Source: JAFCCL01 sp041645325 (GTDB lineage: Archaea; Iainarchaeota; Iainarchaeia; Iainarchaeales; GCA-2688035). From it: a stretch of 64,000 nucleotides of DNA. Where the stretch lies: assembly GCA_041645325.1 (NCBI GenBank), contig JBAZQI010000002.1, forward strand, positions 1 to 64,000. The letters run 5' to 3'. The number at the start of each line of letters is the position of its first letter. Within the stretch, counting starts at the first letter, position 1. Shown here in pieces: positions 51,991 through 61,258 of the stretch. The notes under the pieces are model-generated. The model did not search any database, was not told the DNA's origin, and was given only the letters and a program-made list of their open reading frames with translations. The translations under genes were made by a program, and so were the position numbers.

Positions 51991-54900
51991 CTAAACAAAT
52001 TCAGCCAGCTTTTTTTGCTCCGGCTGCTCGTTTTTGAACACGCTGTTTATTTCCTGGTCTATCAAATCGAGCCTTTGCCTTAAGTATGCGCTCAGGTCGA
52101 ATTCCCTTGCCAAGTTTTTTGCAATCTCAAGGTATTTTCGAACGCCGCCCTCGTTTACCGTGAGGATGATTTTTTCCTGCGCGCACTTTGGGCATTTTCC
52201 ATCAAGGGGAATGCGCCTGATTTTTGCGTTGCAGTTCGTGCACCTGAATTTTTGCCTGCTGAACGCCCTTGTGTTGCCGATGATGTCAGGCAAAAGGTGC
52301 GTCACCATCACCCTTTCCAGGGCATCCTTGCTGTCCACAGCCCTTATTTTCCCCTGCAGCTTTGCCTGTGCCCTGATTTTTTCCTCCATTGTATTCAACT
52401 GCACATACCTTGAAGTTGTGGGGCCTGCGTCAAACTGCGTTGTCTCATGTGAATAGCCAAAACCAGAGTACTGCCCTTCTTTTCCCACAATGTGCTCTAT
52501 CCTTCTGATGCCTTCAACGTCCGCAGGCGCCATTTTTTGCGCGTTCTCGTACAATTCAAGAGGGTAATCCCAGTTTGTTTCCATGTCATAGCATTCGTTG
52601 TCTATTTCCGTCGGCTTTAATGCAACTGTAAAGACAAGCGATGCGTCCATTCTGCCGCCCCTGCTTCCCGGAAGATAGCTGTGGGAAAAGTTCAGGATGT
52701 TGTCCATAAGGAGCATGAGGCTGTCCTGGTCCCCGTCAACATTCCTTCTTTTTGTCTGATGGAAATAAGGGTGGGCAAAGCACGCCCTTGCTTTTGTGAA
52801 ACCAATGAGCCTGCCAACAATCGCGGCAGAGGTGTGCGGCGCCAGGCCAAGCAAGAGCTGGCCGACAAGGTCCTCTTTTTTCTGCGCGTTGAAATACGGC
52901 CCAAGCTTGTAAAACCTTGCAAGCAACTCATCAACGAATTTTGAGACCTTCACAAAAAAGTCCCCCGCTGTGTCGTTTATCACAATGTCCTGCGGGAACA
53001 GCTCAACAACCTGGCCTGCGTCAACAAGTTCTTTCCCAAAAGTGTCCTTTTCATAGCCAAGCTCTCTTGCCTTTTCAACGCTTAATCCGATTTCTTTCGG
53101 CTTGAAGTGCGTCAATGGCGCGTCAATCGCCTCGTACCTTATTGTTGCGTCCCTGAAAACATGCAAATCATATTTTGCCCTGAGTATCCCTTTTTCCAGG
53201 GGCTCTGCCGACTTGCCTGTGTTAATCATTCCCTTTACGCCCTTAACAATATCCGGAATTCTCACCCCGAGGTTTTCGGCCGCCTGCCTCATTGTTTCCT
53301 GCAAATCAATGCTTCTCTTGCTGAACGCCTCTGTTTCGAAACCGCACTTGCCGCATTTTTTTTCCTTGGTAAGGGCGCCGCAGTTCGGGCACATGCTTGT
53401 TTTTTCCGTTCGCTCATTGCATTTCCTGCAGTAAGGCTGTTCCCTTATTGCGCCGCACTTTGGGCAGCTGTAAAGCGCAATCTCAACAATGACAGAGCCC
53501 TCTTTTCCCTCGCCGGTGCCCGCCATTGCCTTGTTTATTGACCTGATGTTTCCTCCCGCCGCGCCTATCGGAAAAAGCATATGCGGGCTGCCCGCCATTT
53601 TCCTCGGCTTGCTTGCCTCAGGCCTTCCCATCCTTGCCCCAATCCAGGTTCCGGCCTTGTCCCTTATCTGCATGCCTGATGCAAGGTTCAGCGCAGAAAT
53701 GACATCTTCGGCCTTTTCAACCGCCTCTTCAAGCCTTCCAATGCCATTGCCAAGCCCAAGGGTTTTTTTCACGGCATTGAACATTCCCTCTTCAATAAAA
53801 ATTTTTCCCTCTTTTACCTCGTGGCACAGGCCTATTTTTTCCAAAAGACCTTTTCCAGCATCGTCTTTCTCAAGCGCAATTGCATTCCCTTCCTTTTCGC
53901 CTTTTTCCAAAAACCTTGCAAGTAGCAAAAGCTCTTTTTTTTCAACGCCCTTGTAATAACAAAGCGCATTTGGATGCAATGGCAAATTGTATTTTTCCGC
54001 AAGCTCAATCGCCTGTTCCGGCGCAACATTCAAGGGCTCTTTCAAAATTTTTTCAATTTCTTTTGCCTTTTCCCCAAGCTGCCTTTCGGCTTCCTTTGCC
54101 CACCATTCCTCACAATAGCCGGCAGGCACAAGGGGATGCGCGCTGTACCTGAAATCGCCGATGCTTATCAGCAAATCCCCGAGGAAAAGTATTTCTTCAA
54201 CCCTCGGCTTTATTTTAATGGCCTCTTCCAGCGTGTTTACCTTCACAACACTGCCGCTGAAAAGTTTCACAATAGGGCCCTCAATGCTGTCAACAGGCGC
54301 CATTTCCGCGGCCTTCCCGGGCCTTTCAACCTTCATCTGCGTGGCATTTGCAATAAATCCATCAAGAATGTGCATGGTAGCAGGATGTATGCCCTTGCCC
54401 ATTATTCCCGTGTTCCTTGCCCTGCCATACCTCAGCCTGAAGCCCCCGAACCTCATGGGATAGGCAAGAATAGGCCTGCCTGCGGCAGCCCCAATCAAAA
54501 ACTTTTCATTTGGCCTGAGCTTTTTGTCGCCTGAATCAACCTTGCCGACCTTTATTATGTCCTCAAGCCAGTTCCACTCAAGGCCGAGCTTTTTTGAAAA
54601 TCGCAAAATCTTTGCCGCTTTTAATGCAACGCCTTCGCTTAGCACAAGGCACATTCCCCCCCTTACCCTGTTGTTTGGAATCCTTGGCAAATCCCTGTTC
54701 ACAGAAACCTCGCGTTCCTCGGTCGGCTCGCCGTTGATGCACACATTGCAGTTCCTCACAATCTTCCTTACCTCGTCGTCTGTGGGCTTGTACTGCCTTG
54801 TAACAATCTCGTCGTAAATCTGGCATTCCTCAACATACCTTTCAACCTCGTCATCGGTTGGCTTGTACTTGTCAAGCTCAAGAAGCTTTCTTGCGTAATC

Positions 54901-55404
54901 CCCAAGAATGAGCGGCAAAACCTGGCTTGTTCCGCCGGCCGCCCTGATAGGCCCTGCATAGTAAATGTCAATGAACCTGCTTCCATCAGGATTCCTGTTT
55001 ATTTCAACCTTTGGCACGCCATCCAGCGGCGCGACAACAACGCCTTCGGTGTTCAAAACCAAAGCAGTCTTAATCGCCTGCTCAACCCTTTTTCCCTCAT
55101 CCTCTATCTTGCACCATTCCTGCTCGATGATTTCGCGGAAAAGCTGAAAAATGGCTTCAAGCCTGTCCCCCTTTTTTTCCTCAAAAACTTCCCTGTACCT
55201 TTTCGCTATCCCGACAGGCCCTATGATTGTTTCTGTCCTGTCCGCAAGGTCTGCCACCGGCTTTGACTCTATAGCCGTGCTTAAATCAAAGCCTTTTTCC
55301 TTTGCCTTTTCGGCAACCGAAAGCTGTTTTTCAACCTCGGCAATAATGCCCTGATAATATTTTTTTATCGCAGGCGTTCCCTCAACCTCTATCTCAAGCT
55401 TCAT
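51991..55404 (-). CDS. polC: DNA polymerase D large subunit (DP2)
   Basis: Catalytic subunit of the archaeal replicative polymerase. Key features: YYAGPIRAAGGTSQ near residue 180, the catalytic loop KRRNVDGDQDSLMLL, and three Cys zinc-binding groups (CPKCG...CRKC, CPNCG...CGKCG, CTNC...CPKC). The frame opens at 55482, but ATG 55404 (MKLEIEVEG) matches the usual N-terminus; ATG 55410 is equally possible. About 1137 aa, with no intein, unlike many euryarchaeal DP2 genes. It lies 58 nt downstream of DP1. Confidence 0.95.
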   Translation of the reverse strand: MKLEIEVEGTPAIKKYYQGIIAEVEKQLSVAEKAKEKGFDLSTAIESKPVADLADRTETIIGPVGIAKRYREVFEEKKGDRLEAIFQLFREIIEQEWCKIEDEGKRVEQAIKTALVLNTEGVVVAPLDGVPKVEINRNPDGSRFIDIYYAGPIRAAGGTSQVLPLILGDYARKLLELDKYKPTDDEVERYVEECQIYDEIVTRQYKPTDDEVRKIVRNCNVCINGEPTEEREVSVNRDLPRIPNNRVRGGMCLVLSEGVALKAAKILRFSKKLGLEWNWLEDIIKVGKVDSGDKKLRPNEKFLIGAAAGRPILAYPMRFGGFRLRYGRARNTGIMGKGIHPATMHILDGFIANATQMKVERPGKAAEMAPVDSIEGPIVKLFSGSVVKVNTLEEAIKIKPRVEEILFLGDLLISIGDFRYSAHPLVPAGYCEEWWAKEAERQLGEKAKEIEKILKEPLNVAPEQAIELAEKYNLPLHPNALCYYKGVEKKELLLLARFLEKGEKEGNAIALEKDDAGKGLLEKIGLCHEVKEGKIFIEEGMFNAVKKTLGLGNGIGRLEEAVEKAEDVISALNLASGMQIRDKAGTWIGARMGRPEASKPRKMAGSPHMLFPIGAAGGNIRSINKAMAGTGEGKEGSVIVEIALYSCPKCGAIREQPYCRKCNERTEKTSMCPNCGALTKEKKCGKCGFETEAFSKRSIDLQETMRQAAENLGVRIPDIVKGVKGMINTGKSAEPLEKGILRAKYDLHVFRDATIRYEAIDAPLTHFKPKEIGLSVEKARELGYEKDTFGKELVDAGQVVELFPQDIVINDTAGDFFVKVSKFVDELLARFYKLGPYFNAQKKEDLVGQLLLGLAPHTSAAIVGRLIGFTKARACFAHPYFHQTKRRNVDGDQDSLMLLMDNILNFSHSYLPGSRGGRMDASLVFTVALKPTEIDNECYDMETNWDYPLELYENAQKMAPADVEGIRRIEHIVGKEGQYSGFGYSHETTQFDAGPTTSRYVQLNTMEEKIRAQAKLQGKIRAVDSKDALERVMVTHLLPDIIGNTRAFSRQKFRCTNCNAKIRRIPLDGKCPKCAQEKIILTVNEGGVRKYLEIAKNLAREFDLSAYLRQRLDLIDQEINSVFKNEQPEQKKLAEFV

Positions 55405-55462
55405 GCCCATTCCCTTCCCCTGTTTGCCCAGGCATTTCCCGCTTCCATCCCTGGCTTCATTT

Positions 55463-56974
55463 TCATTCCTCTTTTTCCACAAAATAATTCTCGCTGATTT
55501 TTCCCGTTTTCATGTCATAAATTGGCACGATTCCCGGCGTGGGAACATGACCGAGCTTTACCTGGTAATCTGTCCTTGCCTGCCAGGTTCCAGAGTTTAT
55601 CACTGTTGTGCCCCTGTAGCTTCCATAGGCATTGTGGTGCATGTCGCCAATGTAAACAAGGTCAGGCTCCTCCTTTATCACAAGAAAGTCCTCTTTTTCA
55701 GGCACGTAAGGCTGTTTCATCCCATATGTTGACATAAGGTCCCTTTTTTTCAGGGCCTCAATCATCGCCTGCTCCGGATGCGCGCTGTTCAGGAAGCTCA
55801 CGCTTCCTATCAGGTCATGCAATGCGCCTCCGTGGTAAAGCATTATTTTCAGGCCCTCTATTTCAACCCAGCCAGGGCTTCCCACAAAATGAATGTTGCC
55901 TTTTTCGTAAAGGCTTTTCACAAATTCCTTTGGGATTGCTGGCTGCGGGTCTGCCCATCTCACGGCATCGTGCTGCCCCGGGATAATCACAACCTCAATG
56001 TATTCAGGAACCTGCTCTATCAGCCTGCTGAATTCCTCATACTGCTTGTAGATGTCCTTTATTGTGAGCTCAACAAACTGGTTTGGGTAAATGCCAACGC
56101 CGTCAACATTGTCGCCTGTTATTATCAGGTATTTTATCCTGCCGACCTTTTCCTGTTCCCTTGTTCCGCCTTCTTTTCCATTGAGCCAGCTCAGGAAACT
56201 GTTGCACTCTTTTTCAAGAAACAGCCTGCTTCCGATGTGAAAATCGCTCGTGGACGCAATCACAAAGTCCGTGTCAACAAGCTTCTGCGGCCTCAATGGC
56301 AAATCAGGCCAGAAGATTTCCTTGATTATTACAAGGTCATCATTCCATTTCACCGCCTTGACGGCTATAACACTGTCGACAAGAACGCGCTCCGCCAGCC
56401 CCTCGGTTTCCTTGTCGCCCTTAATGAACAGGGCAATGCACTTTGCCTCAAGGTCCTCAAGCTCTATTGCAACATGGCCTTTTTTCGTGACCCATTTCCT
56501 CAAAACCATTCCTATTACGTCAACCTTTTCGTTTTTTACAGCCGCCTTCAGCCTCTTTATGGGCCTTGGGCTCAGGCCCTGCCTTCTCTTCAGCATCTGG
56601 GACAAAAGCTCGTACTTGCGCCTGAAGTAATCCAAAAAATCCTTGACCTTGCCCTCGCTGTTGCTCTGGCCAGTGACGTCATTTTTTGAAAGAACCCTTA
56701 TTTTGGCATCATATTCTTTTGCCGCAGGCTTGAAGGAAGCGCCCTGCACCACGGCCTCTTGCTGCGGAACATCATCAAGCTTTGTCTTCAGGAGCTTTTT
56801 TTCCACGTCCTCCCTGTTTATGAAGACAATGCCCTCTTCAAGCAACTTGTCGACGATTTCGCGGAAGTTTTCCTGCCCTGCCAGCAGCTCAACAGCCTTT
56901 TCGTCAACAAAGGCGTCTTTCCCGCCGGCATAGCCGATGATTTCGCTTTTCCTTTTTTCAGCCAGCACCTGCAC
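55463..56974 (-). CDS. polB: DNA polymerase D small subunit (DP1), 3'-5' exonuclease
   Basis: Proofreading subunit with a calcineurin-like phosphoesterase domain. Metal-binding motifs STSDFHIGS, GDNVDG, PGQHDAVR and MLYHGG (and GDMHHN) appear in order in the C-terminal 280 residues. An OB fold precedes them (VDVIGMVLRKWVTKKGHVAIELED). The N-terminal HSH-like domain covers the first 80 residues. A GTG start at 56974 lies 5 nt after the UPF0147 gene; the operon reads UPF0147-DP1-DP2. 503 aa. Confidence 0.95.
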   Translation of the reverse strand: MQVLAEKRKSEIIGYAGGKDAFVDEKAVELLAGQENFREIVDKLLEEGIVFINREDVEKKLLKTKLDDVPQQEAVVQGASFKPAAKEYDAKIRVLSKNDVTGQSNSEGKVKDFLDYFRRKYELLSQMLKRRQGLSPRPIKRLKAAVKNEKVDVIGMVLRKWVTKKGHVAIELEDLEAKCIALFIKGDKETEGLAERVLVDSVIAVKAVKWNDDLVIIKEIFWPDLPLRPQKLVDTDFVIASTSDFHIGSRLFLEKECNSFLSWLNGKEGGTREQEKVGRIKYLIITGDNVDGVGIYPNQFVELTIKDIYKQYEEFSRLIEQVPEYIEVVIIPGQHDAVRWADPQPAIPKEFVKSLYEKGNIHFVGSPGWVEIEGLKIMLYHGGALHDLIGSVSFLNSAHPEQAMIEALKKRDLMSTYGMKQPYVPEKEDFLVIKEEPDLVYIGDMHHNAYGSYRGTTVINSGTWQARTDYQVKLGHVPTPGIVPIYDMKTGKISENYFVEKEE

Positions 56975-56979
56975 CCTGA

Positions 56980-57249
56980 CTACTCCTTTATTTTTTCCTT
57001 AATGGATTCCATTCGGCTGATTATTTCCCAAATGTCGGTCCTTGTGTGGTCAGGTATGTTCAGGTCCTTGCTAATGTCATCCATCAGGTAAACAGCGGTG
57101 CACAAATCCTCAATCTTGGGCTTGCTGCCAGAAACCTTTTTCACGGCTTCCTCAACAATGCCCCTTATGTTCCTTGGCACGCTGTAATCCAAAGCAACTT
57201 CCTGCATAAGCTCAAGCAATTCCTTGAGCTCTTTCTTTACGTCTTCCAT
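56980..57249 (-). CDS. UPF0147 family protein
   Basis: Small helical protein conserved in archaea, function unknown. The sequence pattern VPRNIRGIVEEAVKKV and DLNIPDHTRTDIWEIISRMESIK is characteristic. ATG 57249 (MEDVKKEL) has GGGGG about 8 nt upstream; an ATG two codons earlier (57255) is too close to it. First gene of the polD operon. A hairpin TTGGCTT-aaagc-AAGCCAA lies upstream (about 57299-57317). 89 aa. Confidence 0.88.
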   Translation of the reverse strand: MEDVKKELKELLELMQEVALDYSVPRNIRGIVEEAVKKVSGSKPKIEDLCTAVYLMDDISKDLNIPDHTRTDIWEIISRMESIKEKIKE

Positions 57250-57458
57250 GGCCATTCCCCCAAATCAGCACCAAATGGAAAAGTCAATTAAAATCCACTT
57301 GGCTTGCTTTAAGCCAAAAAAACAGTGCTGGGAAAAAGATTTAAAGGAAACCTTATCCATTCAAAGCCACGGCAAAAGGAACCAGGGCTAAAAGGCGCAC
57401 GATTTCCAAAAACAGTCTTGTGTTAGACCAGCCCTGTTTGCAGGGCTGTTTCGTAATT

Positions 57459-57493
57459 ATAACAAAAGATAGCTTTTTATTATTTTTTGTTAT
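57459..57493. promoter_or_regulatory. Inverted-repeat operator candidate over the TA promoter
   Basis: ATAACAAAA (57459-57467) and TTTTGTTAT (57485-57493) form a 9-bp inverted repeat that runs into the TATA-like TTATATAC, about 25 nt before the antitoxin ATG. A second hairpin, CAGCCCTG-tttg-CAGGGCTG, lies just upstream (about 57429-57448). Confidence 0.5.
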
Positions 57494-57514
57494 ATACTGT
57501 TTTTGGTGATTGAT

Positions 57515-57757
57515 ATGGTTCAGGCTATTGTGACTTTTGATGAGCACCAGGACAGGGTTTTGACTATTGTAAAGGGCAAATATGGTTTGAAGAATAAGGC
57601 CCAGGCTGTTAATCTGATTGTTGAGCAGTATGAGAAAAACCTTTTGGAGCCTGAATTGAGGCCCGAGTATAAGGAGGACTTGTTGAAGATTGACAAAGGC
57701 AAGTTCAGGCCTTTTTCCAGTGTTGAAGCGTTGAGAAGGGAACTTGAGCATGCTTGA
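57515..57757 (+). CDS. DUF2683-family antitoxin-like protein
   Basis: 80 aa. A ribbon-helix-helix-like N-terminus (MVQAIVTFDEHQDRVLTIVKGKYGLKNKAQAVNLIVEQYE) is followed by a toxin-binding tail (RPEYKEDLLKIDKGKFRPFSSVEALRRELE), the DUF2683 pattern found beside RelE-type toxins in archaea. The frame opens at 57503, but ATG 57515 fits the TATA placement for a leaderless mRNA. It overlaps the toxin start by 8 nt. It probably represses its own operon through the upstream inverted repeat. Confidence 0.85.
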   Translation: MVQAIVTFDEHQDRVLTIVKGKYGLKNKAQAVNLIVEQYEKNLLEPELRPEYKEDLLKIDKGKFRPFSSVEALRRELEHA

Positions 57758-58022
57758 CTTTGAAATCAGCGAAAAATTGCAGCGCGTTTTTAAAAAGCTG
57801 AGGAAAAAAGACAAGGCCAGGCTTGAAATAGCCCTGAAAAAGATTGATGAAATCTGTTCAGGCCAAGACATTGAGCATTACAAGAACCTTGCGTACGATT
57901 TAAAGGAATTCAAGCGGGTCCACATTGACTCGCATTTTGTTTTGATATTCAAATTTGACAAAAAGGCCGGCAAAATAAAATTTGAAGACCTGCAGCACCA
58001 CGACACAATCTACAAAAGATAA
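57750..58022 (+). CDS. RelE/ParE-type toxin
   Basis: 90 aa. The family pattern LDFEISEKLQRVFKKLRKKDKARLEIALKKIDEI, then YDLKEFKRVHIDSHFVLIFKFD and the C-terminal HHDTIYKR are visible. The C-terminal His-Asp...Tyr matches archaeal RelE-like mRNA interferases. ATG 57750 overlaps the antitoxin stop, the usual arrangement for translational coupling. The product probably cleaves ribosome-bound mRNA when freed from the antitoxin. Confidence 0.85.
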   Translation: MLDFEISEKLQRVFKKLRKKDKARLEIALKKIDEICSGQDIEHYKNLAYDLKEFKRVHIDSHFVLIFKFDKKAGKIKFEDLQHHDTIYKR

Positions 58023-58284
58023 GAGCGCCTCTCCCAAGCGATTTAAATCTGTTGTGTTTGGGCAGTAAAAAATATGTTATTCCGGTATATTTTGCCATAA
58101 TAGAAACCTATCCAAATGGCATTATTTGATTTTTTTGGGCAGTAAATAATGCCTGTTTTTTAAGGGATTTCGGCAGTAAAAACAAAAGCGTCCTGCAATT
58201 ATTTGTTTTCCTTTTTGTTTGAACTGGCGGATATTTCTCCAAAGAATTATTCATTTATTATGATAGTGCCCTTTAATGTACTTT
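58023..58284. other. Intergenic region with three GGCAGTAAA repeats
   Basis: (g/c)GGCAGTAAA occurs at 58060-58069, 58137-58146 and 58171-58180 on the same strand, each preceded by a T-rich run. A TATA-like CATTTATTA (about 58252-58260) precedes the next ORF. No gene seen. Confidence 0.5.
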
Positions 58285-58740
58285 ATGAAACGACCAACCG
58301 GCAGACCTCGACGTTTTATGGGCCTAATTATGGGGCGAAAGGGGCCGTCTGAAGCAGAAACCAACCGTATCCTAACAGAAATCTACCCTAGCCCTTTTCA
58401 GAGTGATTTAAGTAAAATGCGGCGAATTAGTGAAGAGTTGCAGTGGCAAAAAGGTTTAAGGGGCGACCCGAGTGTGCATTCTGCTCGTTGGGACCAGGAA
58501 GTGGAATATATTGAATTATGTTTGAAGCGCGGTGTTTGCATTGTATGGCCCAGAGACAAAGGATTAGAAAATGATGTAGCTGAATTAACGCCTAAACGAC
58601 GAGAATTATTTCGCAAAAGACTGCAGCAACTCAAGAACAAAATTAATCGTCAGCTTGCCCGTGAGGCGAAAGCGCGTAGAAAAACACCCCGCTCGCCCCA
58701 ATATTTGTTAAAAAGCCGATTCAAAAAATCTAAAAGATAA
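58285..58740 (+). CDS. Orphan basic protein, unknown function
   Basis: 151 aa, very rich in Arg/Lys, with a disordered N-terminus (MKRPTGRPRRF) and basic C-terminal tail. The middle has helices and a few aromatic residues (SARWDQEVEYIELCLKRG). No family is recognised. Codon choice (CGT, CGG, CGA for Arg; TTA for Leu) differs from most neighbours, suggesting recent arrival, perhaps with the TA pair. ATG 58285 is favoured by TATA spacing; ATG 58276 is possible. Confidence 0.55.
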   Translation: MKRPTGRPRRFMGLIMGRKGPSEAETNRILTEIYPSPFQSDLSKMRRISEELQWQKGLRGDPSVHSARWDQEVEYIELCLKRGVCIVWPRDKGLENDVAELTPKRRELFRKRLQQLKNKINRQLAREAKARRKTPRSPQYLLKSRFKKSKR

Positions 58741-58932
58741 TGCCTCTTTTTTTTGCCTTCGTGACGCTGGTCAGCGCAATTTTCACTCTCTTATGCCGGC
58801 TGGTTTGTATTTGCTGTATCAGGGGGCATTACTCCTTGTAGCACATGCAAGAGTGTAAATTTTCGTTCTTTTCCTTTCCTTCCGCCTCTTGAGCAAGGAT
58901 ATGACTCCTTCAACAAAGGGCATTGCCTACTA
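58741..58932. other. Intergenic region downstream of Nog1-like gene
   Basis: 192 bp between convergent genes. No repeat module, RNA gene or convincing ORF seen. Confidence 0.4.
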
Positions 58933-60021
58933 TTATTCTTCTTCAGCTTCTTCTTCCCCGTCTTCCTTTCCAGATTCGCCTGCCTTTTCCCGCGCCTTTT
59001 CCTCTTCAATCGCCTTTTCGCGTTCCATTTCCTCTTCGTTTGCTTTCTTCAAAAGCATTTCCGCAACCTTCTTGCCTACGCCTGATTCAATTCCTTCCCC
59101 CTCAACAAATGCATCCGGAAAGGCCTTTTTTGCCTTTTCCATTTCTTCTTTTGTCGCAACATCGGCCTTGTTTATCACAGTGAACACAGGCAGGTCTTCG
59201 AATTCTTTCCTGATTTCGTTCAGCAGCGAAACCTGTTTTTCCAATGGAAAGCCGCACTGCATTGTTGGGTCTGCCACAAATATGAGGGCATCGGCAAGGT
59301 GCCTCAATGCAGCAACGCCCTTTTTTTCAACAGGGTTCCTTTCTTCAAAATGCCTGTCCAATAAACCAGGGGTGTCAATGAACTGAACCTTCAGATAGTT
59401 ATGTATAAGATATCCTATTTCCAGCTTTTTTGTTGTGAATGGATAGGCCGCAACCTTTGGCTGGCTTTCCGTAAGCCTTCCAAGCATTGTGCTTTTTCCC
59501 GTGTTCGGATAGCCGGCAATTATTGCAGTTGGCATTTCCTTGATATGGGGAAGCTCCTTGAGCTTCTTTGCAGCCCTGTCATAGTTTTCTATGCTTTTGT
59601 CAAGCTTCTTCAAAAGCCCCGCCATTCTCCCATAGAATTCCTTCACTATTGGCGCGGCTTTTCTCGCCTCTTCCCTTTCAAGCCCCTTTATCCTGCCAAT
59701 GGACAATCCCTTAATCTTCAGTATTATTCTCCTTTCCGCGGAAATATGGCCCAATGCCTTCAATGTCAGGGGCATATCAATCGTTGATTCCATTAGCTCC
59801 CTGTAAAAAGGCGTTACCTCTTTCATGCTTGGAAAGCCAACAACAGCATTCTGCAGCATTTCCGCAACGTAATTCGAGCTTACCTCTATTCTCTTTATGT
59901 TCTTGCCCTTTGCATCCTTGATCGGATTGCGCTCGCTTTTCAGCATTGCCGACTCTTTCCTCGCCCTGCTGAATGCGGAGTCAAGCAATTCATTGCTTTT
60001 TGGCAAAATAATAAGGTTCAT
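58933..60021 (-). CDS. Nog1-like GTPase
   Basis: OBG/Nog1-type GTPase expected to act in large ribosomal subunit assembly. The N-terminal helical domain (about 165 residues, FYRELMESTIDMPLTLKALGHISAERRIILKI) precedes the G domain: G1 GYPNTGKSTM, G2 region PFTTKKLEIG, G3 DTPGLLDR, G4 NKAD. The C-terminus is a very acidic Glu/Lys tail (EEEMEREKAIEEEKAREKA...EEE). Archaeal Nog1 proteins are usually similar in length or a little shorter. GAGGCGGG precedes the ATG. 362 aa. Confidence 0.9.
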   Translation of the reverse strand: MNLIILPKSNELLDSAFSRARKESAMLKSERNPIKDAKGKNIKRIEVSSNYVAEMLQNAVVGFPSMKEVTPFYRELMESTIDMPLTLKALGHISAERRIILKIKGLSIGRIKGLEREEARKAAPIVKEFYGRMAGLLKKLDKSIENYDRAAKKLKELPHIKEMPTAIIAGYPNTGKSTMLGRLTESQPKVAAYPFTTKKLEIGYLIHNYLKVQFIDTPGLLDRHFEERNPVEKKGVAALRHLADALIFVADPTMQCGFPLEKQVSLLNEIRKEFEDLPVFTVINKADVATKEEMEKAKKAFPDAFVEGEGIESGVGKKVAEMLLKKANEEEMEREKAIEEEKAREKAGESGKEDGEEEAEEE

Positions 60022-60181
60022 TTTTCCCGCCTCTTCCCAAAAATCCAGCTTTTAGCCCTGTTTTCCAGTTCATTCCGGCTTTTGACAATCTTTTTAATCC
60101 TTTGGATAATCTATTGTTATAAAAGCTCTTTTTAAAGCTTTTAAAACGGTTTTTTTTGGCGGGAAAAAAGGGGTTGTTTCA

Positions 60182-61258
60182 TTGGACCTTGAAAATTTCT
60201 ATTCTGGCAAAAAATACAGGCTCTACATGGGAATTCCGGCAATCCTTTTCATCATATTTGCCTTCCTTGCATTCATTTACCCGGCTGTGCCAAAAGGAAT
60301 TGACCTTCAGGGCGGAACACTCATTGTCATAAGGGGCGACAAGCCGATTGACGCAGTTGAACTTGAACAGATACTAAACCAGCAATTTGACCTCATTGAC
60401 CTGAAAGTAAACAGCATCACAGGGCCGAGCGGAAGCGGAGTCAATGTGCAATTCGCCGCAAGCACCTCAATACAAAATGCATTGCAGCAAGTAGATTCGG
60501 CAAAGGCAATGCTTGCCACAAACCCAACAGGGGCGCTGCAGGAGGCCCAAACCGCCGTGAATTCAATCTCAAGTTTCCTTGGAAGCACCGAACTGCCAAG
60601 CCAGCCGGACAAGGCTGTTCCGCAGGCAGAGCTCTACATCATCGAAGCCAAAAAAAATCTCACCCAAAAAATCCAGGACACCATTATTGGAACATTCTCC
60701 CTTCCGGAAGCATCCGCCTTCCAGATAAGGGAAGTCAGCCCGGCATTGGGCGCATCATTCTGGCAAACAGCCCTGAATGTCAGCATAATGGCCGCAATCC
60801 TGATGACACTGGTCATATTCGTCTTTTTCAGGAAAATAGTTCCCACAATCGCGGTGCTGCAGGCCGCACTCTTTGATGTCCTTTGTGCGCTTGCCATGAT
60901 GGCGGTTTTCGCCATTCCACTTTCGCTTAGCAGCATTCCCGCACTTTTAATGCTCGTGGGCTACAGCGTTGACACAGACATAATGCTCACGACAAGGGTG
61001 CTGCAGGGCAAGGAAGGAACGCCGGCAAAAAGGGCGGCAGGCAGCCTTTCAACAGGCCTCACAATGACAGGCACGACAATAGCAGCGCTGCTTTCAATGG
61101 CGGTTGTTTCCTACCTGAACCAGATAGCTGTGATATTTGAAATTTCAGTGGTGCTGCTGTTCGGCATGTTCGGAGACCTGATTTCAACCTGGTTCATGAA
61201 CGCAGGCATAATGCTGTTATACACCGAAAGGAAAAACAAGGGCAAGGGTGTGTTCTGA
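60182..61258 (+). CDS. secF: Protein-export membrane protein SecF
   Basis: RND-type accessory subunit of the Sec translocon. Six membrane helices are visible: TM1 near residues 15-34 (MGIPAILFIIFAFLAFIY) and five in the C-terminal half, with the motif GYSVDTDIMLTTR. GIDLQGGTLIVIRG follows TM1. The outer loop is about 60 residues longer than in typical archaeal SecF and Gln/Ala-rich (SIQNALQQVDSAKAML). TTG start with GGGG upstream. secF precedes secD, the archaeal order; the stop and start overlap by one base. Confidence 0.9.
   Translation: MDLENFYSGKKYRLYMGIPAILFIIFAFLAFIYPAVPKGIDLQGGTLIVIRGDKPIDAVELEQILNQQFDLIDLKVNSITGPSGSGVNVQFAASTSIQNALQQVDSAKAMLATNPTGALQEAQTAVNSISSFLGSTELPSQPDKAVPQAELYIIEAKKNLTQKIQDTIIGTFSLPEASAFQIREVSPALGASFWQTALNVSIMAAILMTLVIFVFFRKIVPTIAVLQAALFDVLCALAMMAVFAIPLSLSSIPALLMLVGYSVDTDIMLTTRVLQGKEGTPAKRAAGSLSTGLTMTGTTIAALLSMAVVSYLNQIAVIFEISVVLLFGMFGDLISTWFMNAGIMLLYTERKNKGKGVF

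Noticed and set aside
51991..55404. Intein in DP2
   Set aside because: The reading frame is continuous through the catalytic motifs at normal family length, with no splicing-domain motifs.
57353..57871. 172-codon minus-strand open frame over the TA pair
   Set aside because: It is antisense to two well-recognised genes with matched promoter and overlap, and has a low-complexity composition.
58791..59009. Lys-rich 72-codon minus-strand frame at the end of the Nog1-like gene
   Set aside because: It overlaps the 3' end of the GTPase gene in another frame and reflects the Glu/Lys codon bias of that tail.
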